A DNA stretch of 64,000 nucleotides from Streptomyces californicus (GTDB taxonomy: Bacteria; Actinomycetota; Actinomycetes; Streptomycetales; Streptomycetaceae), in NCBI RefSeq assembly GCF_000717645.1, contig NZ_JNZZ01000017.1:1-64000 (forward strand). Direction: 5' to 3'. Each line of letters begins with the position of its first letter. Position 1 is the stretch's first letter. Shown in pieces: positions 56,834 through 64,000 of this stretch. Both the position numbers and the translations under genes were made by a program. The notes beneath the pieces were generated by a model that was given only the letters and a program-made list of their open reading frames with translations, made no database searches and was not told where the DNA came from.

Positions 56834-57826
56834 TCAGTCCCACGACTCCCGCGCGGCCGGAAGCGCGTCGATCTCCGCCAGGTCCCGGTCCTCCAGGACC
56901 ACGCGGTCCGCCCCGGCGTTCTCCACCGCCCACCGCTCCCGCTTCGCCCCCGGCACCGGCACCACGTGCGGCCCCTGACGCAGCACCCAGGCCAGCGCCA
57001 CCTGGGCCACGGTCGCCCCGCGGCGCTCCGCGACCCGCCGCAGACCGGCCACCACCGGCTGGTTCGCCGCCATCACCTCCGCCGTGAACCGGGGGTGCCG
57101 CGCCCGCAGGTCCTCCGGCTCGAAGCCCTGCCCCGGCTTCAGCGTCCCGGTCAGGTACCCGCTGCCCAGCGGCATCGCCGCCAGCAGCCCCACCCCGCGC
57201 GCCACGCACCACGGCAGCAGCTCCGCCAGCGCCTGCCGCGACCACACCGACAGCTCCGCCTCGACGGCGCTGACCGGGAAGATCTGCTGGATCCGCTCCA
57301 ACTGCCGGATCGTTCCCTCATACAGGTCCGCCGTCGACCGGCGCGAGGCTCGCGCCCCCACCGCGCACAACCCCAGCGACCGCACCTTGCCCGCCGAGAC
57401 CAGCTCCGCCATCGCGCCCCAGGTCTCCTCCACCGGCACCTCGGGGTCGGCCCGGTGGAGCTGGTACAGATCGATCACATCGGTCTGGAGCCTTCTGAGC
57501 GAGGCGTCGCAGGCCCGACGGACGTACCCCGGCCTGCCGTTGGCCACGATGTGCCCGTCGCCCACCAGCAGCCCGCACTTCGTGGAGACGAACGCCTCCT
57601 CGCGGCGGCCCTTCAACGCCCGCCCCACCAGCAGCTCATTGGTGAACGGGCCGTACATGTCGGCGGTGTCGAGCAGCCGGACGCCCGCGTCCAGCGCCGC
57701 GTGCACCGTCCGCACCGAGCGGTCGCCGAGTTGCTGCGACGCGCTGTAGCCCCAGCTCATCGGCATGCAGCCCAGCCCGACGGCGCCCACGGCAAGCCCC
57801 GCCGCCCCGATAGTCCTGCGCTCCAA
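56834..57826 (-). CDS. Aldo/keto reductase
   Basis: The 330-residue NADPH-dependent enzyme starts at TTG 57824-57826 about nine bases after GGAGG. The catalytic tetrad is present: D in LLDTADMYG, Y in DMYGP, K in FVSTKCGL and H in YQLHRADPE. The C-terminal RQGPHVVPVPGAKRERW binds the cofactor phosphate. It resembles AKR families that reduce aldehydes or act as potassium-channel beta-like redox sensors. The gene stands alone between the sugar dehydrogenase and a divergent dehydrogenase. Confidence 0.92.
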   Translation of the reverse strand: MERRTIGAAGLAVGAVGLGCMPMSWGYSASQQLGDRSVRTVHAALDAGVRLLDTADMYGPFTNELLVGRALKGRREEAFVSTKCGLLVGDGHIVANGRPGYVRRACDASLRRLQTDVIDLYQLHRADPEVPVEETWGAMAELVSAGKVRSLGLCAVGARASRRSTADLYEGTIRQLERIQQIFPVSAVEAELSVWSRQALAELLPWCVARGVGLLAAMPLGSGYLTGTLKPGQGFEPEDLRARHPRFTAEVMAANQPVVAGLRRVAERRGATVAQVALAWVLRQGPHVVPVPGAKRERWAVENAGADRVVLEDRDLAEIDALPAARESWD

Positions 57827-57941
57827 CTCCCCGAACCTCCCTCGTACGCGCGGTCACGGGGCCGTACCGCAACCCCAAAGTAGCCGCTGGCCTGCCCGGC
57901 TCCTCGCGCAGCCGTCCTGGAGCACCCGTATGCCGGTCGCA

Positions 57942-57954
57942 TAGCCTTCCGACC
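57942..57954 (+). promoter_or_regulatory. Leaderless-type promoter element of the hydroxyacid dehydrogenase
   Basis: TAGCCT (57942-57947) ends seven bases before ATG 57955 without a ribosome-binding site between. Confidence 0.5.
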
Positions 57955-58902
57955 ATGACTGCGACGACTTCCGCTGTGTGGCTGCCCTTCCCGGCCGAGG
58001 AGATCGACGGGCTCCCCGAGGGCCTCGACTACCGCTTCTGGGACGGCGAACCGGACTACCCCGGTGACCCCGCCGACTGCGCCTACTACGTCGTGCCCTA
58101 CATGAAGGGGCCCGAGGTCGCGGTGCGTCCGCTCGCAAAGATGCGCGGCGTCCAGGTGGTGCAGACGCTCTCCGCCGGGATCGACCACGTGGAGCCCGGC
58201 CTCGGTTCGCTGCCCCCGGGGGTGCGGCTCTGCAACGCCAAGGGCGTCCACGAGGCGTCCACCGCCGAGTTGACGCTCGCGCTGGTCCTGGCCTCCCTGC
58301 GCGGCATCCCCGGGTTCGTCCACGGCCAGGACGCGGAGGAGTGGCGCTCCGGCTTCTACCCGGCGCTCGCCGACAAGTCCGTCCTCATCGTGGGGTACGG
58401 CTCCATCGGCTCGGCCATCGAGGACCGGCTCGCGCCGTTCGAGTGCGCGCGGGTCGCACGCGTCGCGCGCTCCGCCCGGGCCTCCGCGCGCGGTCCCGTA
58501 CAGGCGCTCGACGAACTGCCCGCCCTGCTGCCGGAGTCCGACGTCGTGATCCTCTCCACCCCGTTGAACCCCTCGACGCGCGGGCTGGTGGACGCCGAGT
58601 TCCTCGCCGCGATGCCCGACGGCGCCCTCCTCGTCAACGTGGCACGCGGCGGAGTCGTCGACACCAAGGCCCTGCTGGCCGAACTGGAGTCCGGGCGCCT
58701 GCGGGCGGCGCTCGACGTGACCGACCCGGAACCCCTCCCGGCCGGCCATCCTCTCTGGCATGCTCCGAATGTCTTGATCACGCCTCATGTGGGCGGCAGC
58801 ACCTCGGCGTTCGAACCGCGCGCCAAGCGGCTGCTGGCCGCACAGCTCACCCGCTTCGCCGCCGGGGAGCCGGTGGAGAACGTCGTCCGCACCACCGGCT
58901 GA
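57955..58902 (+). CDS. D-isomer-specific 2-hydroxyacid dehydrogenase
   Basis: The 315-residue protein shows the two-domain fold of NAD-dependent D-2-hydroxyacid dehydrogenases: LIVGYGSIGSAIEDRL for the cofactor, R in LVNVARGGVVDTKAL, E in LDVTDPEPLPAGHPL and H in ITPHVGGSTS as the active-site trio. It likely interconverts a 2-oxo acid and its D-hydroxy acid, or acts on a phosphoglycerate-like substrate; neighbours do not decide. The ATG lies seven bases after a TAGCCT hexamer, so the mRNA is probably leaderless. Confidence 0.92.
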   Translation: MTATTSAVWLPFPAEEIDGLPEGLDYRFWDGEPDYPGDPADCAYYVVPYMKGPEVAVRPLAKMRGVQVVQTLSAGIDHVEPGLGSLPPGVRLCNAKGVHEASTAELTLALVLASLRGIPGFVHGQDAEEWRSGFYPALADKSVLIVGYGSIGSAIEDRLAPFECARVARVARSARASARGPVQALDELPALLPESDVVILSTPLNPSTRGLVDAEFLAAMPDGALLVNVARGGVVDTKALLAELESGRLRAALDVTDPEPLPAGHPLWHAPNVLITPHVGGSTSAFEPRAKRLLAAQLTRFAAGEPVENVVRTTG

Positions 58903-58967
58903 ACGACCTCCGGAAGCCACGCTACGGGGCGGTCCGGATGCGCACAGTGCCGCTCACCTCGGCTTTC

Positions 58968-58982
58968 GTCACTGAGAGTAGA
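58968..58982 (+). promoter_or_regulatory. BldD-box-like site before the second c-di-GMP gene
   Basis: GTCACTGAGAGTAGA matches the BldD consensus nTnACnCwGnGTnAn at eight of ten defined positions (recalled consensus). BldD is the c-di-GMP-binding repressor of development and is known to control several genes of c-di-GMP metabolism. Confidence 0.45.
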
Positions 58983-58988
58983 GGAGCT

Positions 58989-59045
58989 ATGGCCCTGCGT
59001 GACCGTTCTGGTGTATCGTCCGATCCGGGGAGCCGCGCCGTGTGA
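58989..59045 (+). CDS. 18-residue leader ORF overlapping the GGDEF gene
   Basis: GAGGAG (58981-58986) lies two bases ahead of ATG 58989, and the frame MALRDRSGVSSDPGSRAV ends at TGA 59043-59045, overlapping the GTG start of the next gene by four bases (GTGA). This is the usual signature of translational coupling. The spacing of the ribosome-binding site is short but the motif is strong. Confidence 0.6.
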   Translation: MALRDRSGVSSDPGSRAV

Positions 59046-62000
59046 AGGACGGCGCGGGGGGAGCACCGGAACGCGAGGGGGCGACGGGCGATGTGCCGGC
59101 CATGGAGAGACGATCCGACGGGGACGGGCGAGCGGCCGAGGCCGTCCGCGCCGACCGGGCACCGTGCCCGCCGATGGCCGGATTCCTGCCCCGCACAGCC
59201 GTTTCCGACGCGTCCGCGCCCGCCCCGGAGCGGGCGGCGGCGCGGCGGTCCGGGCGAGGGCCGGTCGCAGGGGTCCGACTGCCCGGCCGGCCCGGGCCGG
59301 GGAGCCCTCCGGTGAGCGCGCTGGGGGCCCTGTTCTCCCCGAGGTCCGCCGCCGGCTCCACCGGGACGCGCTCCCGGATCCTGCTCGGCATCGTCTGCGC
59401 GGGGTATTCGGTGGGCGCCGCCGTGGGCTGGGGATCGCCGCGCGTCGCCGTCTTCATGGGGGACTTCGGCCTCGCCGCCGCCGCGCTGATCGCCGCCGTC
59501 TCCTGCCTCCTTTACGCGCGAGCGGTCGGCGGACGACTGCGGCCCGCCTGGCTGCTGTTCTCGCTCTCGTCCCTCATGGCGGCCTGCGGCAACGCCGTCT
59601 GGGGCTGGTACGAGGTCGTCCTCGGCGTCCCCGTGCCCGCGCCCTCCCTCGCCGACGTCTTCTTCCTCTGCTTCGCGCCGCCCGCCATCGTCGGCCTGCT
59701 GGTGCTCGCCAAACGTCCCGTCACCCGGGCCGGCTGGATCTGCCTGGGGCTGGACGCCTGGCTGATCGGCGGCTCCCTGCTGACGCTCGCCTGGAGCCTC
59801 GCCCTCGCGCACACCGCGCACCTGGCGGGCGCGGAGGAGGCGAACGTCGCCCCCGCCGCCCTCTCGCTGGCCTACCCGCTGCTCGACATCGTGCTCGTCT
59901 CGATGGTGCTGGCCCTGCACTTCCGCCGCTCCGGGGTGAACCGCTCCGCGGTGAACACCGCCATCGCGGCCCTCGCGCTCACCGTCCTCAGCGACGCGGT
60001 GTTCACCTCGCCGCTGCTGCGCTCCACCTACCACTCGGGCCAACTCCTCGACGCCGGCTGGTTCGCCGGTTCGCTGCTCCTCGCCTACGCCCCCTGGGCC
60101 GCCCGGCGGGCGGCCCGCGCACCGGGCGGAGCCTCCCCGCCCCGGGCCGCCGGCAGCCGCCCGATCGCCGGGTCGCTGGCCGCCCTGACCCCGTATCTCG
60201 CCGCCGCCGTCTGCACCCTGGGCATCCTGTACAACGTGGTCGACGGCCGGCGGGTCGACCGGGTCGTCATCTTCACCGGCTGCACGGTCGTCCTGGCGCT
60301 CGTCGTCCGGCAGGGCATCATGCTGCTCGACAGCATCTCCCTCACCCAGGAACTGGCGCAGAAGGAGAACCACTTCCGCTCCCTGGTGCAGGGCTCCAGC
60401 GACGTCATCATGATCGCCGCCCCCGACGGCACCCTGCGCTACGTCAGCCCCGCCGCCGCCGGGGTCTACGGGCGCGACGCGGAGGACCTCGTCGGGGCCG
60501 AGCTGTCCTCGATCATCCACCCCGACGACCTCGGCCGGTTCGTCCACGAGGTGCGGCGCTTCCTCGCCGCCCCGCCCCACGAGGAGCCCACCACCCGCAT
60601 CGAGTGCCGCTTCCGCTCCGGCGCCGGCGACTGGCTCAACGTCGAGTCCACCGTCAACCGCCACCAGGGCGGCCTCCTGCTCAACAGCCGGGACGTCACC
60701 GAACGGGTCCGCCTCCAGGCCCAGTTGCAGCACAACGCCGAGCACGACCCGCTCACCGACCTGCCCAACCGGGCCCTGTTCACCGCCCGGGTCCGCCAGG
60801 CGCTCGGCGGGCGGCGGGCGAGCGACCCGGGCACCGCCGTCCTCTTCATCGACCTCGACGGCTTCAAACAGGTCAACGACACCATCGGCCACCAGGCGGG
60901 CGACGAACTGCTCATCCAGGCCGGACGGCGGCTCCAGGACTCCGTCCGGGCCGGCGACACCGCCGCCCGGCTCGGCGGTGACGAGTTCGCCGCGCTCATC
61001 GTCGGGGACGGCACCCGCGATCAGGGCGCCCGGGAGTACCAGGTGCACGAGATCGCCGAACGGCTGCGCCTCACCCTCTCCCAGCCCTACCGGATCGGCC
61101 CCAACGAGGTCCGGGTGGCCGCCTCCATCGGCGTCGCCTTCGCCGAGCCCGCCATCAGCCCCACCGACCTCATGCGCAACGCCGACCTCGCGATGTACCG
61201 CGCCAAGGCCGGCGGCAAGGACCGGGTCGAGCTGTACGCCCCGCAGATGCAGGCCGACGTCGTGCGCCGCTCCGAGCTGGCCGCGCGGCTGCGCTCCGCC
61301 CTGCGCGACGGCGAGTTCGCCCTGCTCCACCAGCCCGTCGTCCACCTCGCCAGCGGCTCCGTCGCCGCCGTCGCCGCCCAGGCCCGCTGGCGCTCCGCCC
61401 AGGGCATCCTCTTCACCCCCGCCGAGTTCCTCCGGGTCTCCGGCGACGACGACCGCACCGCCGAGCTCGGCCGCTGGCTCCTGGAGGAGGCGGTGGCCCA
61501 GGCCGCCGACCGGGCCAGGGCCGGCCACCCCGTCGCCGTCTCCGTCCGGCTCCCCGCCGCCCGGCTGCTGGAGACCGGTCCGCCCCTCGGCTCCATCGAG
61601 GCGCTGCTGACCCGCCACGGGCTGCCCTCGGGCGCGCTGATGATCGAGGTGGCCGACAGCGACCCCCGGATCTCCTTCGACGCCCTGGAGCAGCGCCTCG
61701 TGGCCCTGCGGCGGCTCGGCGTACGGATCGCGCTCGACGGCTTCGGCAGCGGGTTCGCGGCGATCAACGCGCTGCGGCGGCTCCCCATCGACGTACTGAA
61801 ACTCGACCGGACGCTGGTCGAGGGCGTGGTCGAGTCGGCCCGGCTGCACAAGATCACCAGCGGCCTCCTGCGGATCGCCGGCGACCTCGGCCTCCAGTCC
61901 GTGGCGGACGGCGTCGACGTCCCCGAGCAGGTGCTGGCGCTGCGCGCCATGGGGTGCACCCACGGCCAGGTGATGGCCTTCTCCGGCCCGCTCGACGAGT

Positions 62001-62134
62001 ACCGGCTGCGACGCGCCCTGGTCCGCGGGGAGTTCCCCGTGGCGGGCGTTCCCGGGCCCCGGCCGGTGATGGCGGGCGGCTCGATCCCGCTGCTCACCGG
62101 ATCACATGCTGAGACGCCCGTCCCACCCACTTGA
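59042..62134 (+). CDS. Membrane PAS-GGDEF-(degenerate EAL) protein, putative diguanylate cyclase
   Basis: From GTG 59042 the protein has 1030 residues. A disordered N-terminus (1-100) and about eight to nine membrane helices (110-440) are followed by a PAS domain (HFRSLVQGSSDVIMIAAPDG, 440-560), a GGDEF domain with active site GGDEF at 645-649 and an intact inhibitory site RAGD nine residues before it, and an EAL domain that has lost catalysis: E-A-L is replaced by A-Q-A near residue 779, VNVSP reads VSVRL, DDFGTG reads DGFGSG. It should make c-di-GMP and be product-inhibited. ATG 59102 is an alternative start. Translation appears coupled to the 18-codon leader ORF. Confidence 0.87.
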   Translation: MKDGAGGAPEREGATGDVPAMERRSDGDGRAAEAVRADRAPCPPMAGFLPRTAVSDASAPAPERAAARRSGRGPVAGVRLPGRPGPGSPPVSALGALFSPRSAAGSTGTRSRILLGIVCAGYSVGAAVGWGSPRVAVFMGDFGLAAAALIAAVSCLLYARAVGGRLRPAWLLFSLSSLMAACGNAVWGWYEVVLGVPVPAPSLADVFFLCFAPPAIVGLLVLAKRPVTRAGWICLGLDAWLIGGSLLTLAWSLALAHTAHLAGAEEANVAPAALSLAYPLLDIVLVSMVLALHFRRSGVNRSAVNTAIAALALTVLSDAVFTSPLLRSTYHSGQLLDAGWFAGSLLLAYAPWAARRAARAPGGASPPRAAGSRPIAGSLAALTPYLAAAVCTLGILYNVVDGRRVDRVVIFTGCTVVLALVVRQGIMLLDSISLTQELAQKENHFRSLVQGSSDVIMIAAPDGTLRYVSPAAAGVYGRDAEDLVGAELSSIIHPDDLGRFVHEVRRFLAAPPHEEPTTRIECRFRSGAGDWLNVESTVNRHQGGLLLNSRDVTERVRLQAQLQHNAEHDPLTDLPNRALFTARVRQALGGRRASDPGTAVLFIDLDGFKQVNDTIGHQAGDELLIQAGRRLQDSVRAGDTAARLGGDEFAALIVGDGTRDQGAREYQVHEIAERLRLTLSQPYRIGPNEVRVAASIGVAFAEPAISPTDLMRNADLAMYRAKAGGKDRVELYAPQMQADVVRRSELAARLRSALRDGEFALLHQPVVHLASGSVAAVAAQARWRSAQGILFTPAEFLRVSGDDDRTAELGRWLLEEAVAQAADRARAGHPVAVSVRLPAARLLETGPPLGSIEALLTRHGLPSGALMIEVADSDPRISFDALEQRLVALRRLGVRIALDGFGSGFAAINALRRLPIDVLKLDRTLVEGVVESARLHKITSGLLRIAGDLGLQSVADGVDVPEQVLALRAMGCTHGQVMAFSGPLDEYRLRRALVRGEFPVAGVPGPRPVMAGGSIPLLTGSHAETPVPPT

Positions 62135-62136
62135 CA
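62131..62136 (+). promoter_or_regulatory. Possible -35 of the ilvB leader transcript
   Basis: TTGACA is a perfect -35 hexamer, overlapping the stop codon of the preceding gene, about 30 bases ahead of the leader peptide. No matching -10 is found at normal spacing, so the start of the leader transcript is uncertain. Confidence 0.3.
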
Positions 62137-62167
62137 CGTCATGCGTGCCGGAGAGAGGGTCAATGCC

Positions 62168-62209
62168 ATGCGCACCCGAATTCTCGTACTTGGAAAGCGC
62201 GTCGGCTGA
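62168..62209 (+). CDS. ilvB leader peptide
   Basis: The 13-residue peptide MRTRILVLGKRVG is preceded by GAGAGAGGG at eight bases. Ile, Leu and Val make up five residues (I5, L6, V7, L8, V12), exactly the end products of the downstream pathway, which marks it as an attenuation leader. A ribosome stalled on these codons when the branched-chain amino acids are scarce would change folding of the following RNA. Confidence 0.85.
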   Translation: MRTRILVLGKRVG

Positions 62210-62210
62210 A

Positions 62211-62235
62211 GCAGAGTCACTCACTGACACTCTGC
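62211..62235 (+). promoter_or_regulatory. Leader stem-loop of the ilvB attenuator
   Basis: GCAGAGT (62211-62217) pairs with ACTCTGC (62229-62235). It starts one base after the leader peptide stop, the place expected for a pause or anti-terminator element. An alternative pairing of AAGCGCGTC in the leader codons with GGCGCGC (62248) is also possible. Confidence 0.6.
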
Positions 62236-62254
62236 GGACCGCACCCGGCGCGCT

Positions 62255-62288
62255 CCCCTCGCTTGCCTCACGGCACGAGGGGTTTTTT
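62255..62288 (+). terminator. Intrinsic terminator of the ilvB attenuator
   Basis: CCCCTCG (62255-62261) pairs with CGAGGGG (62276-62282), with inner TGCC/GGCA, and is followed at once by six T residues (62283-62288). It is the only classical T-tract terminator in the window, 71 bases ahead of ilvB. Confidence 0.9.
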
Positions 62289-62358
62289 GTTGCACTGACG
62301 CCTCTCAAAACGCCGCAAAACACCCGCCAAAACCCTCAGCTTCGAGAAGAGAACGCAG

Positions 62359-64000
62359 ATGACCGAGCAGGCCACCGGGGCCCATCACCCGCAGCCGCGC
62401 GCCCGTACCGGCGGACAGCCGTCCGCGACCGTCGAGCACGTCACGGGCGCGCAGTCCCTCATCCGTTCGCTCGAGGAAGTGGGCGCCGACACCGTGTTCG
62501 GCCTCCCCGGCGGCTGCATTCTCCCGGCCTATGACCCGCTGATGGACTCCACCCGGGTCCGCCACATCCTCGTCCGCCACGAGCAGGGTGCGGGCCACGC
62601 GGCGACCGGGTACGCGCAGGCCACCGGCAAGGTCGGCGTCTGCATGGTCACCTCGGGCCCCGGCGCCACCAACCTGGTCACCCCGATCGCGGACGCCGCC
62701 ATGGACTCGGTGCCGATGGTCGCGATCACCGGCCAGGTCGCCTCCTCCGCCATCGGCACGGACGCCTTCCAGGAAGCCGACATCTGCGGCATCACGATGC
62801 CGATCACGAAGCACAACTTCCTCGTCACCCGCGCCGAGGACATCGCGCACACCATCGCCGAGGCGTTCCACATCGCCTCCACCGGCCGCCCCGGACCGGT
62901 CCTCGTCGACATCGCCAAGGACGCGCTCCAGGCGCGGACGACCTTCAGCTGGCCGCCGGCGATGGACCTGCCCGGCTACCGCCCGGTGACCAAGCCGCAC
63001 GCCAAGCAGATCCGCGAGGCCGCCAAGCTGATCACCCAGGCCAAGCGGCCCGTGCTGTACGTTGGCGGCGGCGTCCTGAAGGCCGGGGCCACCGCCGAGC
63101 TGAAGGTCCTCGCGGAGCTGACCGGGGCGCCCGTCACCACCACCCTGATGGCGCTCGGCGCCTTCCCCGACAGCCACCCGCTGCACGTGGGGATGCCGGG
63201 CATGCACGGTTCGGTCACCGCCGTCACCGCGCTGCAGAAGGCCGACCTGATCGTCGCCCTCGGAGCCCGCTTCGACGACCGCGTCACCGGCAAGCTGGAC
63301 AGCTTCGCCCCGTACGCCAAGATCGTCCACGCCGACATCGACCCCGCCGAGATCGGCAAGAACCGCACCGCCGACGTCCCGATCGTCGGCGACGCCCGCG
63401 AGGTCCTGGCCGACCTGGTCCAGGCCGTCCAGGCCGAGCACACCGAGGGCAACACCGGCGACTACAGCGCCTGGTGGAAGGACCTGAGCCGCTGGCGCGA
63501 GACCTACCCGCTCGGCTACGACCTGCCCGACGACGGCAGCCTCTCCCCGCAGCAGGTCATCCAGCGCATCGGCCAGCTCGCCCCCGAGGGCACGATCTTC
63601 GCCGCCGGCGTCGGCCAGCACCAGATGTGGGCCGCCCACTTCATCGACTACGAGCAGCCCGCCACCTGGCTCAACAGCGGCGGCGCCGGGACGATGGGCT
63701 ACGCGGTCCCGGCCGCCATGGGCGCCAAGGCCGGCGCGCCGGAGCGCACGGTCTGGGCCATCGACGGCGACGGCTGCTTCCAGATGACCAACCAGGAACT
63801 GACCACCTGCGCGCTCAACAACATCCCGATCAAGGTCGCCGTCATCAACAACGGCGCCCTGGGGATGGTCCGCCAGTGGCAGACCCTCTTCTACAACCAG
63901 CGCTACTCCAACACCGTGCTGCACTCCGGCCCGGACGCGGACGGCACGCCCGCCCGCGGCACCCGCGTCCCGGACTTCGTCAAGCTGTCCGAGGCCATGG
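62359..64000 (+). CDS. ilvB: Acetolactate synthase large subunit (3' end outside the window)
   Basis: The thiamine-diphosphate enzyme makes acetolactate and acetohydroxybutyrate, the first step to valine, leucine and isoleucine. 547 residues are visible and the frame is open at the window end; full length is usually about 610-620. The catalytic glutamate is E75 in [15 protein letters not shown], the FAD-associated region includes [12 protein letters not shown], and the ThDP-Mg motif is [14 protein letters not shown] with [11 protein letters not shown] 62359 follows GAGAAGAGAACGC. Expression is controlled by the leader peptide and terminator upstream. The small subunit gene ilvN normally follows. 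Confidence 0.96.
   Translation, partial: MTEQATGAHHPQPRARTGGQPSATVEHVTGAQSLIRSLEEVGADTVFGLPGGCILPAYDPLMDSTRVRHILVRHEQGAGHAATGYAQATGKVGVCMVTSGPGATNLVTPIADAAMDSVPMVAITGQVASSAIGTDAFQEADICGITMPITKHNFLVTRAEDIAHTIAEAFHIASTGRPGPVLVDIAKDALQARTTFSWPPAMDLPGYRPVTKPHAKQIREAAKLITQAKRPVLYVGGGVLKAGATAELKVLAELTGAPVTTTLMALGAFPDSHPLHVGMPGMHGSVTAVTALQKADLIVALGARFDDRVTGKLDSFAPYAKIVHADIDPAEIGKNRTADVPIVGDAREVLADLVQAVQAEHTEGNTGDYSAWWKDLSRWRETYPLGYDLPDDGSLSPQQVIQRIGQLAPEGTIFAAGVGQHQMWAAHFIDYEQPATWLNSGGAGTMGYAVPAAMGAKAGAPERTVWAIDGDGCFQMTNQELTTCALNNIPIKVAVINNGALGMVRQWQTLFYNQRYSNTVLHSGPDADGTPARGTRVPDFVKLSEAM

Noticed and set aside
62163..62534. Alternative frame from ATG 62163 through the ilvB leader
   Set aside because: It crosses the terminator and overlaps ilvB out of frame; the ATG at 62168 gives a leader peptide with the expected amino acids.

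Overview
The window reads as a Streptomyces chromosome segment. G+C is very high, coding runs almost unbroken on both strands with G/C-rich third codon positions, GTG and TTG starts are frequent, and extended -10 elements sit only six or seven bases ahead of several start codons, as in actinobacterial leaderless genes. From memory, most of the order (sdaA, glyA, gcvH, gcvT, an oligopeptide ABC operon, mnmA, ligA, a GGDEF-EAL gene, gatCAB, a second GGDEF gene, ilvB) follows the SCO5469-SCO5512 part of S. coelicolor. No rRNA, tRNA, CRISPR array, prophage or intact insertion sequence was seen.

Layout. 1-3505 is the end of an extracellular contractile injection system (eCIS) operon: a truncated surface-type protein, a Pvc16/DUF4255 cap protein and an AAA+ ATPase, overlapping by four bases each. 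3817-5016 is a secreted streptogrisin-type protease with its own promoter. 5635-9885 holds a small hypothetical, a large ATP-binding LuxR regulator and a VapBC-like toxin-antitoxin pair whose operator palindrome overlaps the promoter. 10060-14780 is a serine/glycine block on the minus strand (gcvT, gcvH, glyA, sdaA) under a tandem glycine riboswitch, with a strong hairpin before sdaA. Divergently, 14944-17819 encodes a P-loop NTPase with the only in-frame TTA codon I found and a collagen-like tail, followed by two SseB-family proteins. 18097-24061 is a five-gene peptide ABC transporter with a perfect 18-bp hairpin between the binding-protein gene and the permeases.

24091-34518 is a mixed stretch: a TRIC/UPF0126 membrane protein, a thioesterase, a WYL regulator, a FabR-like TetR regulator facing a 51-residue membrane protein, a cysteine desulfurase near mnmA (tRNA 2-thiouridine pathway), a peptidoglycan amidase, an alpha/beta-hydrolase that seems to lack its catalytic residues, and small metabolic genes. 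34592-44355 holds a MetE-like protein, ligA, a membrane GGDEF-EAL protein and gatC-gatA-orf80-gatB. A roughly 180-base inverted-repeat element lies just upstream of gatC.

44432-58902 contains an SLC13/ArsB-type permease that probably starts at CTG, a Tat-exported phospholipase C, an MMPL transporter behind a 32-bp dyad, a GNAT acetyltransferase, a second large LuxR regulator, a sugar dehydrogenase lipoprotein and two oxidoreductases. 58989-64000 starts with an 18-codon leader ORF overlapping a PAS-GGDEF-degenerate-EAL gene and ends with ilvB (cut by the window end) behind a classical attenuator: leader peptide MRTRILVLGKRVG followed by an intrinsic terminator.

The strongest leads for follow-up are the gatC-upstream inverted-repeat element, the leader ORF and BldD-box-like site at the second c-di-GMP gene, the TTA-containing NTPase with a collagen-like tail, and the repeated in-frame stop codons at the end of the first sseB gene.
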